Of a DNA stretch of 64,000 nucleotides, positions 18,248 to 26,971 are shown one piece after another. Positions within the stretch are counted from its first letter, which is position 1, and each line of letters begins with the position of its first letter. Made by a program: the position numbers and the translations under genes. This stretch comes from Beijerinckia sp. 28-YEA-48 (GTDB taxonomy: Bacteria > Pseudomonadota > Alphaproteobacteria > Rhizobiales > Beijerinckiaceae), in the NCBI RefSeq assembly GCF_900104955.1, contig NZ_FNSI01000001.1, positions 124,001-188,000 of the forward strand, read 5' to 3'. The notes under the pieces were generated by a model, which saw only the letters and a list, made by a program, of their open reading frames with translations, was not told where the DNA came from and ran no database searches.

Positions 18248-19201
18248 ATGATGCCTCGGATTCTATCAAACCTGCTGCTGGCAGTTGCATTGCTGTTTGG
18301 CGCCTTTGTCGCGCCCGCTTTGGCCCAGCCGTTGGTCGATGTCGAATGGGCCAAAGCCAACATTGGCAAGCCCGACGTTGTCTTTCTCGATCTGCGCAGC
18401 GGTGGTGGCCTGACCAAACAGGGCTATCTCAAGGAACACATCCCCGGCGCGATCTTCACCGATTACGCCAAGGACGGCTGGCGCGAGAAGATCGATGGTG
18501 TCGAGGGCATGCTGCCGCCGCCCGAGAAAGTGGCGAAGCTGATCGGCTCTCTGGGCATCAGCAATTCCTCGCATGTGGTGATCGTGCCGATGGGGCGCGC
18601 CGCGGTGGATATGGGCGCGGCGACGCGGGTCTATTGGACCTTCAAGGTTCTCGGCCATGACAATGTTTCGATCCTCGATGGTGGCTATCAAGCGTGGATC
18701 GCGGCTGTCGACGAGAAGACCAAACAGCCGATCAACCCGCTCGCGTCAGGCGGCGCGGAACTGCCGCCAACCACGTTCATCCCGCATTTCCGCAAGGAAA
18801 TGGTGGTTGACCGCAACGATGTGAAAAAGGCCATGGATGCCGGCGTGCCGCTGATCGATAACCGGCCGAACGATTTCTATCTGGGCATCACAACGAGCCC
18901 GGTGGTGAAGCGCGCCGGCACGATCCCCGGTGCGAAAAGCCTGCAGGAAAGCTGGCTGACGAAGAACAATGGCGGATCGTTCCGCTCCAAGAGCCAGCTG
19001 GAGGCGCTCTACAAGCAAGCCGGCGTGCCGGTGCAGGGTGAGCAGATCACCTTCTGCAACACCGGCCATTGGGCTTCGCTGGGCTGGTTCGTGTCGTCGG
19101 AAATCCTCGGCAATAAGAACGTCAAGCTGTACGACGGCTCGATGGCGGAGTGGTCGCAGCATCCCGAGCTGCCGGTCGAGCGGAAATTCAAACTGGACTG
19201 A
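18248..19201 (+). CDS. Exported sulfurtransferase with two rhodanese domains
   Basis: This is a 317-residue thiosulfate/mercaptopyruvate-type sulfurtransferase. A signal peptide ends near PALA. The first rhodanese domain (about 30-155) is non-catalytic. The second (about 185-315) has the active-site loop FCNTGHWAS with the sulfur-carrying cysteine. Periplasmic location is inferred from the signal. ATG 18248 or 18251 both suit. It stands alone between two dispersed-repeat copies. Confidence 0.88.
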   Translation: MMPRILSNLLLAVALLFGAFVAPALAQPLVDVEWAKANIGKPDVVFLDLRSGGGLTKQGYLKEHIPGAIFTDYAKDGWREKIDGVEGMLPPPEKVAKLIGSLGISNSSHVVIVPMGRAAVDMGAATRVYWTFKVLGHDNVSILDGGYQAWIAAVDEKTKQPINPLASGGAELPPTTFIPHFRKEMVVDRNDVKKAMDAGVPLIDNRPNDFYLGITTSPVVKRAGTIPGAKSLQESWLTKNNGGSFRSKSQLEALYKQAGVPVQGEQITFCNTGHWASLGWFVSSEILGNKNVKLYDGSMAEWSQHPELPVERKFKLD

Positions 19202-19325
19202 GCCTCTCGAAGGCGCGCCTTGTCACCGCTTGCCGCGATGCGCGGTTGGCGGTTTTGGCCCATGGCGTTTTTCGCCGAGGCCTTCCGACCACGCTTGCCC
19301 GCAGCATCGCAAGAGACGTCTCCCT

Positions 19326-19425
19326 GGAGCACATCGCGTTTCGATAGGAGTGCGATTTTGCTTAGGATGCTAATTTTTGACGCGTCTTTGTGGCGTTTGA
19401 CTTCGTCAAACTGCAAAACGCTATA
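19326..19425 (+). repeat. Dispersed repeat, copy D (forward, full)
   Basis: Hairpin 1 runs from GCACATCGCGTTTCGATAGG through TGCGATTTTGC. After the spacer with TTTTTGACGCGTCTTTG comes a second hairpin of different sequence but the same position, GTTTGACTTCGTCAAAC (about 19394-19411), then TGCAAAACGCTATA. The changed arms remain paired. The remaining bases of this 296-bp gap show nothing I can identify. Confidence 0.85.
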
Positions 19426-19497
19426 AAGCCAGAAATGCGTTATAAGTCGGGGATGTACGACGAGCTGTAACCGCAACCGACAGGGCGATCTGGCGAT

Positions 19498-22400
19498 TTG
19501 GCGTTTTTTCGAGAAATCCTGACCATCGTGGCGATGCTGCTGCTGGCGGTGCTGACGGCGCTGCTGGTGGGGCCGTGGTTCGTCGACTGGAATGCCCAGC
19601 GTGAGCAGATCGAGGCGCTGCTCGGCGAGGCGACCGGTCTGACGGTGTCGATCGGCGGCGACCTCGACGTCAAACTGTTGCCGATCCCTCGGATGCACCT
19701 GGCGCAAGTCTCCGTGCGTCCAGCCCAGGGCGGGGAGGTCATCGCCACGGCCGCCGATGTCAGCATGGAAATGGCTGTCGCGCCGCTGCTGCACGGGGCT
19801 TTCCGTTTCGTCGAAATGCGCATCGCCCAACCACGCATTACCTTGGCGGGGGATGGCAGCGGCGGCGTGATCCTGCCGCCGCTTTCGGTCAGTGCCTCGG
19901 CGGATGTGTCGTTTGAGCGCCTCTCGATCAGCGACGGTACGGTCGTCGTGACCCGTCCTGGCGCCCCGGCGCTCACCTTCGATCAGCTGACCCTCGATAC
20001 CGATAGTCCGGCTCTGGAAGGCCCGTATAAAGGCCAGGGCTGGGTCCGTGCTTTCGGTCGGGTTCTGCCCTTCCGTTTCGGCACGAGCGTTAAGGACGCG
20101 AGCGGCCTGCGCGCCAAGCTCATCGTTGAGCAGGCGGAGCCGCCGGTGCGGGCCGAACTCGATGGCCTGGTGACGCTGTCGGCCGGCAAGGGGCGCGGGC
20201 AGGTTCCAGGCTTCGAAGGCGCGTTGACCCTGGCGGGCACGGTCTCGCCCACGGGCGAAGCGGTGTCCTGGCGCGTCAACGGTCCCGTGCGGCTGGAAGA
20301 TGGCGCGTTGCGGCTGGAGCCAGCGGACATTCGCCTGGGCGCGGAAGGGCGCGCCATTGCGGCCAATGGCGCGGCTTCGCTGACGCTCGGCGATACGGTC
20401 CAGGTCTTCGCCAAGCTGACCGCGGCGCAAGCCGACCTCGATCTCTTCGCCAACGAAAAGCGTGATCCCGCCGCCGGCATGGCGTTGCTGCGCGACATGA
20501 TCGGCGCTCTCTCCGCCCAGGGCTCGGCCGTGTTGCCAGGCATGGCCTTCAATTTCGATGGCTCGGTGCCGGTGTTGATCGTCGGCGGGGAGACCGTGAC
20601 CGATGCGCATCTGCGGCTGGAGCGACCGGCCGGGCGCACCAGCGTTGATCTTGGGCTTGAGGCCGGTTTGCCGGGCCGCGCCGAGGTGAAGGCCTCGGGC
20701 GTTTTGCAAACCGGCGCCGCCGCGCGCTTCACCGGGGAGGGCGCGTTGAACCTGCGCGATCCCCTGCGCTTTGGCCAATGGCTCGGGCGCGGCTGGCCTG
20801 ATTTCGCCATGAAGCTCGATGCTATCGCCCCGCGCGCACTCGATGTCCGTGGCGCGGTCGAGATATCGCCGGCGGCCATCGCTGTGCAGGACATCAAGAT
20901 CGCCGCCGATCGATCGACGCTGACGGGCTCGGTTGCCTTCACCCAGCCAGTTGGCAACACGCGTGGCAAGCTCGTCGCCAATCTCTCTTCGCAGGCGCTC
21001 GATCTCGAAGGGCTTCCCGACATCGGCACACCGTTGCGATCGGCCACAGGGCTCGATCTTGATCTGTCGCTCGATGCGCGTGCCGTGCGTATCGCGCGCT
21101 TTGGCTCCGGCATGGTCGATTCCGGACGTATCCGCATCAGGCTGTCGCGCATAGGCGACGTGCTGAAGCTCGACGATGTGACGATCGACAATCTCGGTGG
21201 CGCCAATCTGTCGGCGCGTGGCGAGAGCCGACCGGGCGCGGCGCGTCTTGAAGCGCGGCTCGATGCCGATCGTCTGGTTGAACTGGCGGCGCTGGTGCGC
21301 CGGGTTGCACCAGGTCCTTTGGCTGAGGCTTTCGCCAGCCGCGCGGTGGCTTTGTCGCCCGCCCGTCTCACGCTGAATGCGGAAGGCACGGATGTCGCGC
21401 CGGCTGCCATCGCCAGTTTGAAACTGGACGGCACGGCACGCGGCACAAATATCTCTGGCACGGTCAGCCCCGGCAGCAACGGCCGCGCCGTCGCGGCGCA
21501 GTTCAATTTCGACAATGCCGACGCGCATATGCTGTTGCGGCAGATGGGGTTTGAGACCGTGGCTCTGTCGCGCTTTGGCGCCGGGCGTGTGCAGGTGCAG
21601 GCCAATGGCCGCAGCGACGGTAGCTATGGCACCAAGGTCGATGCTTCTCTTGCCGGCACCACGCTTGCCTTCGATGGCACCGCGACGCCGCGCGCCGGTA
21701 CATTCGAGGGCGATGGTCGCGTGCGGCTTGCAAGCGGCAATCTGGCGCCGCTGTTGCAGATCCTCGCGCTGGCCTTGCCGGATCCAACCGCCAGCGTGCC
21801 GGCCGATGGCAGCGGCATGTTGCGGATCAGCGACGGCGGTTTCGTTCTCGCCGATGCCACGGGCAAGATTGGTGGGTCGGCGGTTTCGGGGCGTCTGGAA
21901 CGGGCTGCCGGCAATGCGCAGCTCACCGGCGCGCTCGATGTCGATCGACTGTCCTTGGCGTCGCTCGCCAGTCTCGTCTTCGGCCCCGCACAGCCGCCGC
22001 GCGCCGGTCAGCGCTGGGCCGATCTCAAATTCGCGCCAGCGCCGATCGATGCGCCGAAGGCGAGCCTTGTTGTCAAAGCCGGCCAGTTCGAGCCCGGCGG
22101 GGGGCTCGCGCCGGGGCCGGCGCAGTTCCGTCTTGGCCTCGATGCGGGCGCGCTCGCCTTCGACGACCTGCGGCTGAAAACCGGCCCGGCCACGGTGTCG
22201 GGTTCGCTCAATCTGCGCCGCGACCGCGATCAGGGCTCGCTCTCGGGCAAGCTTGCGATCGCCACGCCGCTCGCCGGCCATTTCGACATGGAAGGGCAGG
22301 CGGACGGCACGTTCGAATTCGCCGGTTCAGGCACCAGTGAAGCAACGCTGATCGGCGGATTGGGCGGCCATGGCGCCGTCAATGTTTCGGCGCTGCGCAT

Positions 22401-23166
22401 CGCCAATGCTGATTCCGCCGCTCTCGATCAGACGATCGCGGCGATTGAACGCGAACAGCTCGCCGTTGAGCCGACCAAGGTGGAAGCGCAGATGCAGAAG
22501 GCGCTGGCCGCCGGTCCTCTGGCGCTCGACAAGGTGTCGTTGGATGCGACCATAGCGGGTGGGGTTTTGCGACTGCAATCGCCAGTGTTTGCGACGCCGG
22601 CGGGACCGCGCGGGCAGATCGGCGCCAGTTTCGACCTCCGCACTTTCGGCGCCGAGGCGACGCTTGATCTCGCCTCGATGAAGCCGCCGAAAGACTGGTC
22701 GGGCGATGCGCCGCGCGCGCGGCTCGTGCGGCGCGAGATGGACGGCAGGGTCGAGCGGACCCTGGAAATAGCGCCCCTGGCGAATGGGCTTTCGGGCCGC
22801 GCCATCGAGCGGGAGGCGGCGCGTGCGGCGGCTCTGGAGGCCGATATTCGCGAACGGGCGATGTTCAACCGGCGACTGCGGGCGCAGGAATTCCTGAAGC
22901 GCCGCGAGGCCGAGATCGCCGCTTGGAAGCTGGAACAGGCGCGCCTCGCCGAGGAAAAAGCGGCCAAGGCTAGAGAGGCGGAACGGCAAGCAGAAAGGCA
23001 AGCGCAGGAGGCCGCGCGCGCCAGGGCCGAGATGGAGCGCCGCGTCCAGGACGTCATCCGTTCAGCACCGGTTGCGCGCCCGCCGATCGAAGTCGTGCCG
23101 CGGCCACAACCGCACCCACCCGCCGTCGCGCCGCCGCGAGACCCTTCGCCGTCTGGAATCTATTGA
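19498..23166 (+). CDS. Very large AsmA-family protein
   Basis: The 1222-residue product has one N-terminal membrane helix (EILTIVAMLLLAVLTALLVGPWFVDW) followed by the AsmA N-terminal pattern IEALLGEATGLTVSIGGDLDVKLLP. A very long beta-rich periplasmic region follows, as in bridge-like lipid transfer proteins. Residues about 1085-1190 form an Ala/Glu/Arg-rich coiled coil, and the tail is proline-rich. The start is TTG 19498, as no ATG lies before the membrane helix. Members are thought to move phospholipids to the outer membrane. A long reverse-strand open frame across this gene is an artefact of its codon composition. Confidence 0.88.
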   Translation: MAFFREILTIVAMLLLAVLTALLVGPWFVDWNAQREQIEALLGEATGLTVSIGGDLDVKLLPIPRMHLAQVSVRPAQGGEVIATAADVSMEMAVAPLLHGAFRFVEMRIAQPRITLAGDGSGGVILPPLSVSASADVSFERLSISDGTVVVTRPGAPALTFDQLTLDTDSPALEGPYKGQGWVRAFGRVLPFRFGTSVKDASGLRAKLIVEQAEPPVRAELDGLVTLSAGKGRGQVPGFEGALTLAGTVSPTGEAVSWRVNGPVRLEDGALRLEPADIRLGAEGRAIAANGAASLTLGDTVQVFAKLTAAQADLDLFANEKRDPAAGMALLRDMIGALSAQGSAVLPGMAFNFDGSVPVLIVGGETVTDAHLRLERPAGRTSVDLGLEAGLPGRAEVKASGVLQTGAAARFTGEGALNLRDPLRFGQWLGRGWPDFAMKLDAIAPRALDVRGAVEISPAAIAVQDIKIAADRSTLTGSVAFTQPVGNTRGKLVANLSSQALDLEGLPDIGTPLRSATGLDLDLSLDARAVRIARFGSGMVDSGRIRIRLSRIGDVLKLDDVTIDNLGGANLSARGESRPGAARLEARLDADRLVELAALVRRVAPGPLAEAFASRAVALSPARLTLNAEGTDVAPAAIASLKLDGTARGTNISGTVSPGSNGRAVAAQFNFDNADAHMLLRQMGFETVALSRFGAGRVQVQANGRSDGSYGTKVDASLAGTTLAFDGTATPRAGTFEGDGRVRLASGNLAPLLQILALALPDPTASVPADGSGMLRISDGGFVLADATGKIGGSAVSGRLERAAGNAQLTGALDVDRLSLASLASLVFGPAQPPRAGQRWADLKFAPAPIDAPKASLVVKAGQFEPGGGLAPGPAQFRLGLDAGALAFDDLRLKTGPATVSGSLNLRRDRDQGSLSGKLAIATPLAGHFDMEGQADGTFEFAGSGTSEATLIGGLGGHGAVNVSALRIANADSAALDQTIAAIEREQLAVEPTKVEAQMQKALAAGPLALDKVSLDATIAGGVLRLQSPVFATPAGPRGQIGASFDLRTFGAEATLDLASMKPPKDWSGDAPRARLVRREMDGRVERTLEIAPLANGLSGRAIEREAARAAALEADIRERAMFNRRLRAQEFLKRREAEIAAWKLEQARLAEEKAAKAREAERQAERQAQEAARARAEMERRVQDVIRSAPVARPPIEVVPRPQPHPPAVAPPRDPSPSGIY

Positions 23167-23438
23167 GGGAGCGGCGCCGTCTGCAGTTTCGCCTGCGTCT
23201 GGCGCAGGACGAAAACGCGCAGCGCCGAGGATAGATTGGCTTCGCCACGTTTGTCGTCGATTTCCCCGACTAGGGCCGCGAGCGATAGGTTGCGTTCGCG
23301 CGCCAGTTCTTTCAGCGCTTCCCAGAACGGCGCTTCGAGCGAGATCGAGGTGCGATGGCCCGCGATCACCAGCGAATGTTTGGTGACGGGGGCGAAAGGC
23401 GCGTCGAGAGGCGCGTCATGGTCCGGGCTGTCAGTCAT
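23160..23438 (-). CDS. Ribbon-helix-helix domain protein
   Basis: With ATG 23438 the product has 92 residues. The core HSLVIAGHRTSISLEAPFWEALKELARERNLSLAALV, quoted here in function only as a strand followed by two helices, matches the RHH_4 type found widely in alphaproteobacteria. Its DNA or partner is unknown. The ATG overlaps the end of the DUF4169 gene by 8 bases, which supports this start over longer ones. It converges on the AsmA-family gene, overlapping its end by 7 bases. Confidence 0.75.
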   Translation of the reverse strand: MTDSPDHDAPLDAPFAPVTKHSLVIAGHRTSISLEAPFWEALKELARERNLSLAALVGEIDDKRGEANLSSALRVFVLRQTQAKLQTAPLPQ

Positions 23439-23628
23439 CGGCGCGTCTGTCGCTGGTTTCGCGGCGATGGCCATCGATGCGTTTGTCATCGAGCGCACGC
23501 AGCGCCTTGGTCTGGAGTTTTTCGACCTTGGTGCGTCCTGAGGCCAGACGCGCCGCTTCGGCCGCACGGGTTTCGTCATCTCGCTGCTTTGCCTTGCGGG
23601 CCCGTCGCAGATTGATGATATCGCCCAT
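23431..23628 (-). CDS. DUF4169 family small protein
   Basis: The product is 65 residues, highly charged and helical, beginning MGDIINLRRARKAKQR, the hallmark of the DUF4169 family found in alphaproteobacteria. Its function is unknown. It overlaps the RHH gene, so the two are co-translated. A dispersed-repeat copy lies just upstream, between this gene and sspB. Confidence 0.78.
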   Translation of the reverse strand: MGDIINLRRARKAKQRDDETRAAEAARLASGRTKVEKLQTKALRALDDKRIDGHRRETSDRRADD

Positions 23629-23645
23629 GGTCGCCTCTCGGCTTA

Positions 23646-23740
23646 TCGCCTTTTGCAGTTTGCTTCAGTCAAACGCCCAAAGATGCGTCAAAGCAAATAT
23701 CCGAGGCAAAATTGCGTTTCTGTCGAAACGTAATGTGCTT
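23646..23740 (-). repeat. Dispersed repeat, copy E (reverse, full)
   Basis: In plus-strand order it begins with CGCCTTTTGCAGTTTG, has a worn second hairpin GTTTGCTTCAGTCAAAC, the spacer with GATGCGTCAAAGC, and hairpin 1 AAATTGCGTTTCTGTCGAAACG. It ends exactly at the 3' edge of sspB. Confidence 0.8.
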
Positions 23741-24342
23741 CAGGTCTTCTTGCGGAAAGCGTCGATGGAGACAACCTTGCCTTGCTGGTTGTCCTCGATC
23801 GGCTCCGGCGCAGATTCAGGCTCGACCTTGCGTGCGGCGGGCTTTTCCGCCTTCTCGGTCTTGTCTTTTTTAGCGGCTGTTTTGGCCTTGGCCGGTGCCG
23901 GCTCGGCGGCTTCCGTGGCGTCGGGTACAGCGGCGAGGGGCACGGCGGCAAGCGTCGGTGCGGGCGCGGCTGCCTCGGTGGTGGGGACGCGCGGCTCGAA
24001 TTTCACGCCGAAGGGGCCGGTCGGATCCTCGAAGCCGCTGACGGCGTCGAAGGGCACGATGAGCCGCTCGGGAATATTGTTGAACGACAGGTTCACCTCG
24101 AAACGCGTCTCGTTGACGGTGAGGTCCCAGAACTGGTGCTGCAGGACGATGGTGATCTCTTCGGGATATTTCGCCTTCATCCGCTGCGACAGCTGCACGC
24201 CTGGTGCATTGGTGCGGAAGCTGACGAAGAAATGATGTTCACCCGGCGTGCCTTCGCGCGCCGCGTCGGCGAGCACCTTGCGCACGACGCCCCGCAGCGC
24301 GTCCTGAACCAGAAGATCGTAGCGGATAACGGGGCCTGTCAT
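23740..24342 (-). CDS. sspB: SspB-family ClpXP adaptor
   Basis: SspB brings ssrA-tagged and other substrates to the ClpXP protease. The N-terminal 120 residues (RYDLLVQDALRGVVRKVLAD, HHFFVSFRT, LSQRMKAKYPEEITIVLQHQFWDL, FNNIPERLIVPFDAVSGF) are the SspB fold. The last 70 residues are Ala/Pro/Lys-rich and disordered, ending in a likely ClpX-binding tail. The product is 200 residues. The tmRNA gene that makes the tag lies immediately upstream on the same strand, so tag maker and tag reader are adjacent. Confidence 0.92.
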   Translation of the reverse strand: MTGPVIRYDLLVQDALRGVVRKVLADAAREGTPGEHHFFVSFRTNAPGVQLSQRMKAKYPEEITIVLQHQFWDLTVNETRFEVNLSFNNIPERLIVPFDAVSGFEDPTGPFGVKFEPRVPTTEAAAPAPTLAAVPLAAVPDATEAAEPAPAKAKTAAKKDKTEKAEKPAARKVEPESAPEPIEDNQQGKVVSIDAFRKKT

Positions 24343-24419
24343 TCAAAAACCTTTGCACCGGACGGTCACCGGATGCACCGGCCCATGGAAATGAAAGTGG
24401 AGGCTTCTGTTGCCAGGCG

Positions 24420-24720
24420 CCTCCGAGCCCCGCCTGTAAGTGCTACCCTACAGGGCTTGGTACCAGTATCGGCACCGCATTACGCGGCGACGGCCACCGG
24501 AGCATAGTTGTCATTGGCAACTATAAGTTTGACCCGATAACGGCGGTATCATGCCGGGCAAAAGAGCACCTTTTACACCCCCGTCGAACCTATTTCGCCC
24601 CCGCCGAAAACCACCGCGCGGATGGTTTTGGGTGGAGGCGCCGGGTACCGCCCCCGGGTCCGGATGGCTTATTACGATGTCCGTTTATCACCATAGTCTC
24701 CTTGCGGAGACGGATTGAAT
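24420..24720 (-). ncRNA. ssrA: Circularly permuted two-piece tmRNA (ssrA)
   Basis: Reading the minus strand, the acceptor piece comes first and ends CGGTACCCGGCGCCTCCA (to about 24633). A short hairpin spacer (AAAACCA paired with TGGTTTT, 24630-24607) follows, then the coding piece begins GGGGGCGAAATAGGTTCGAC at 24602. GGGGGCG pairs with CGCCTCC to rebuild the acceptor stem. The tag frame, after TAGTT, is 24518-24480 and reads ANDNYAPVAVAA-stop, ending in the AVAA expected for alphaproteobacterial tags. This order is the permuted form known from alphaproteobacteria. The outer ends are approximate. The base after the stem reads ACCCA rather than ACCA, so the CCA end may be trimmed and rebuilt. 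Confidence 0.92.
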
Positions 24721-24760
24721 ATAGGCGTCCGGCCGCCGAATGGGAAGAGCACGAAAGAAA

Positions 24761-24787
24761 ACAGCCGGCTGCGGGGCAGCCGGCTGT
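24761..24787 (-). terminator. Rho-independent terminator after the TerC-family gene
   Basis: A perfect 12-bp stem ACAGCCGGCTGC with its complement around a 3-base loop is followed on the minus strand by TTTCTTTCG. It lies between the TerC-family gene and ssrA and should separate their transcripts. Confidence 0.75.
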
Positions 24788-24814
24788 GGTTCTGTCCACA
24801 TTTTTGGAGGTTTA

Positions 24815-24915
24815 TGGCGTCTCACAGCTCGGCGAAATCGCCGAGCGCCATGAAGATGCGTCCAAAAAGAGGTTCCAGGCAGATCGCGTTTCTGTCGAGA
24901 CGCGATTTGCTCTAG
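24815..24915 (-). repeat. Dispersed repeat, copy F (reverse, full)
   Basis: On the plus strand: GGCGTCTCACAG, hairpin 2 CTCGGCGAAATCGCCGAG, spacer CGCCATGAAGATGCGTCC, hairpin 1 ATCGCGTTTCTGTCGAGACG, and the edge GCTCTAG. That edge supplies the TAG stop of the TerC-family gene. Confidence 0.85.
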
Positions 24916-25664
24916 CCGGCGGAATGTCGCCGGCGGTAGGAACTGGCGAAGGCGATTATGGCAATCAGGCCCAAAACACCCCCCACGATAAAGGGCACCA
25001 TGGCCGCGACATCGGGACTGACGAAGCGGGTGGCCAGGGGCGTGATTTCGTTCCAGCCGCGCCACACCATTTCGAACGCCACATAGACGATGATGGCGAG
25101 GCCGGCGTAGCCGATCCAGCGATGACGCTGCAGCAGGCTGGCGATCCAGGTCGCAGCGAGACCCATCAGGGCGATCGACAGAGCCAAACCGAACACCAGC
25201 ACCCACGGATGCTCGCGCGCCGCCCCGCCGACGGCCAGCACGTTGTCGAGCGACATGGAGAGGTCGGCGACGATGATTTGCCACACGGCCGCGCGGAAGG
25301 TTTTGCGTGGCGCTCCGCTATCGGTCGCGTGAGCACCTTCGTCTTCCTGGCTATGTCCGGCGCGCAATTCGCGCCACATTTTCCAGCTCACCCACAGCAG
25401 CAGGATGCCGCCTGCCAGCAGGAGGCCGACGATCTGTAGGAGTTGCGTGGTCATCAAAGCGAGAACGATGCGCAGCACCGTCGCGGCGACGATGCCGATG
25501 ACGATCACTTTGCCACGTTGTTCTTTCGGCAGTCCGGCAGCGGCCAGGCCGATGACGACGGCATTATCGCCGGCCAGCACCAGATCGATCATGATGACCT
25601 GGAAAAGCGCCGTAAGGACGCCTGGTGCGAAGAGTTCCTCTAACATCAACTGTACCTGCATCAA
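24912..25664 (-). CDS. TerC/YjbE-family integral membrane protein
   Basis: The 250-residue polytopic membrane protein has the two TerC signature segments, DLVLAGDNAVVIGLAA near the N-terminus and DLSMSLDNVLAVGGAA in the second half. Acidic residues within these membrane helices are thought to handle metal ions (Mn or Ca) in this family. A charged cytosolic loop with QEDEGAHATDSG separates the halves. No other tellurite genes are near. The stop codon lies in the edge of repeat copy F. Confidence 0.88.
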   Translation of the reverse strand: MMQVQLMLEELFAPGVLTALFQVIMIDLVLAGDNAVVIGLAAAGLPKEQRGKVIVIGIVAATVLRIVLALMTTQLLQIVGLLLAGGILLLWVSWKMWRELRAGHSQEDEGAHATDSGAPRKTFRAAVWQIIVADLSMSLDNVLAVGGAAREHPWVLVFGLALSIALMGLAATWIASLLQRHRWIGYAGLAIIVYVAFEMVWRGWNEITPLATRFVSPDVAAMVPFIVGGVLGLIAIIAFASSYRRRHSAG

Positions 25665-25692
25665 CTGCTGGCGCTATCTCACGCGCCTGTTG

Positions 25693-26010
25693 CTAAAACC
25701 AATGCGCGACATGATCGGGATCTCCGAGCATGCTGGCGGCGAGGCCGACGAAGATGAGCGTGGCTGCGAAGATCAAAGCTGGAAGCCGATGTTCGGGCTG
25801 CCGCGTCCAGGCATAGAGACCAGCAAGCGCTGCGAGCACGATGGTGCCGAGGCTGAGCGCCGGCAGGAACACTGTCGGCGGCACTGTGATGGCCGCGACA
25901 AGGCCGATCCCGGCCGTGATGGCGATCGCCCAAAGGGCCGCTGTCACCAGATGCGGATCGTCCTGATGCCCGATCGATTTTCCTAAGCTTTGCGAATGCA
26001 ATAGAGCCAT
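25693..26010 (-). CDS. Small membrane protein of unknown function
   Basis: The 105-residue product has three hydrophobic helices (about 25-45, 48-66 and 76-94) and short polar ends. ATG 26010 is preceded by GGGAGGCGACC; a longer start at 26046 would include the ribosome site. It is 28 bp upstream of the TerC-family gene on the same strand, so the two may be co-transcribed. I do not recognise the family. Confidence 0.65.
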   Translation of the reverse strand: MALLHSQSLGKSIGHQDDPHLVTAALWAIAITAGIGLVAAITVPPTVFLPALSLGTIVLAALAGLYAWTRQPEHRLPALIFAATLIFVGLAASMLGDPDHVAHWF

Positions 26011-26238
26011 GGTCGCCTCCCTCGAAGGCAAGCAAAAACTGGCCACACGTTTCAGTTCGCCGCTTTCATGAAAGCGGCGTTCCTGGCGCGTCGACAGTTG
26101 CTTGAGGAGGAGTCTAGGAGGGTGACCCGTGTTTTTGTATTCGCAATGATTGCGCCGTGAGATTACCCGTTACGATAACGGCGATCCTCGTGGGTAATCA
26201 TACGCTGTAAATATACGGGCTCTGCAAATATACGGATC

Positions 26239-26350
26239 ATGGCGTTTTGCAGTTTGACTTAGTCAAACGCCACAAAGACGCGTCAAACAATGATGCGTCA
26301 AACAACGTTCCCTAGGCAAAATTGCGTTTCTGTCGAAACGCAATTTGCTC
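26239..26350 (-). repeat. Dispersed repeat, copy G (reverse, full, slightly expanded)
   Basis: On the plus strand: GGCGTTTTGCA, hairpin 2 GTTTGACTTAGTCAAAC, a spacer in which GATGCGTCAAACAA appears twice in near copy (AGACGCGTCAAACAATGATGCGTCAAACAA), then hairpin 1 AAATTGCGTTTCTGTCGAAA and its return arm. The rest of the 26011-26356 gap contains only a short palindromic patch near 26161-26200 (GATTACCC and GGGTAATC). Confidence 0.85.
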
Positions 26351-26356
26351 TTTGCC

Positions 26357-26971
26357 CTACGGCGCGATGCGACCGAGGCGAATGGCCAGGCGAACCAGCG
26401 ACGCGACGTTGTCGATCTGCAGTTTGTCCATGATTTGAGCGCGATAGCTCTCCACCGTGCGCGATGAAATGCCGAGCGTTTTGGCGATCACCGGGCTGGT
26501 ATGGCCTTCGACCACGAGATCGAACACTTCGCGTTCGCGCGTCGTCAGATTGTCGAAGCGGGTTTCGCTTTCGCGCGAATTCTTTTCGGCGGCGTTGATC
26601 TGCGCCGCGCGAGCGAGGCCGCGATTAATGGCCGCAACGAGCTTGATGTCGTCGATTGGCTTCTCGATGAAGTCTTCGGCGCCGGAGCGGATCGCGGCGA
26701 TGGCCATGGGAATGTCGGCATGGCCGGAGATGAGAATCACTGGGATCGCGGGTTTGCGATCGGCGAGACGGCGCACCAGTTCGACGCCGTCCATGCCTGG
26801 CATGCGCACATCGCTGACGATGCAGGCAAATTTTTCGCCGGTCGCGGCGTCAAGCAAGGCGTCGGCAGTCTCGAACAATTCAGTGACATAGCCGTAGACG
26901 CCAAGCAGTTCGCCCAGGGCCCGGCGCACCTCGGCCTGGTCGTCAACGATGGCGATTCTGGCTCCACTCAC
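26357..26971 (-). CDS. FixJ-type response regulator
   Basis: The 204-residue protein has an N-terminal receiver domain with the acidic pocket VDD (10-11), phosphoacceptor D54 (VSDVRMPGMDG) and K104 (FIEKPID). A C-terminal LuxR-type helix-turn-helix (LTTREREVFDLVVEGHTS to SSRTVESYRAQIMDKL) follows. Its ATG overlaps the stop of the kinase gene by 4 bases, so it is its partner. Target genes are unknown; the TctC gene in the same transcript is an obvious candidate. Confidence 0.92.
   Translation of the reverse strand: MSGARIAIVDDQAEVRRALGELLGVYGYVTELFETADALLDAATGEKFACIVSDVRMPGMDGVELVRRLADRKPAIPVILISGHADIPMAIAAIRSGAEDFIEKPIDDIKLVAAINRGLARAAQINAAEKNSRESETRFDNLTTREREVFDLVVEGHTSPVIAKTLGISSRTVESYRAQIMDKLQIDNVASLVRLAIRLGRIAP

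Noticed and set aside
19009-22281. Long minus-strand open frame opposite the AsmA-family gene
   Set aside because: It has the arginine-, alanine- and glutamine-rich composition typical of an antisense frame of a GC-rich gene, and the plus-strand frame has a membrane anchor and recognisable AsmA pattern. It also overlaps a repeat copy and the rhodanese gene end.
26161-26260. Regulator binding site made of GATTACCC and GGGTAATC with nearby AAATATACGG repeats
   Set aside because: The palindrome halves are widely spaced and no other copy was seen in the window, so I could not support a site.
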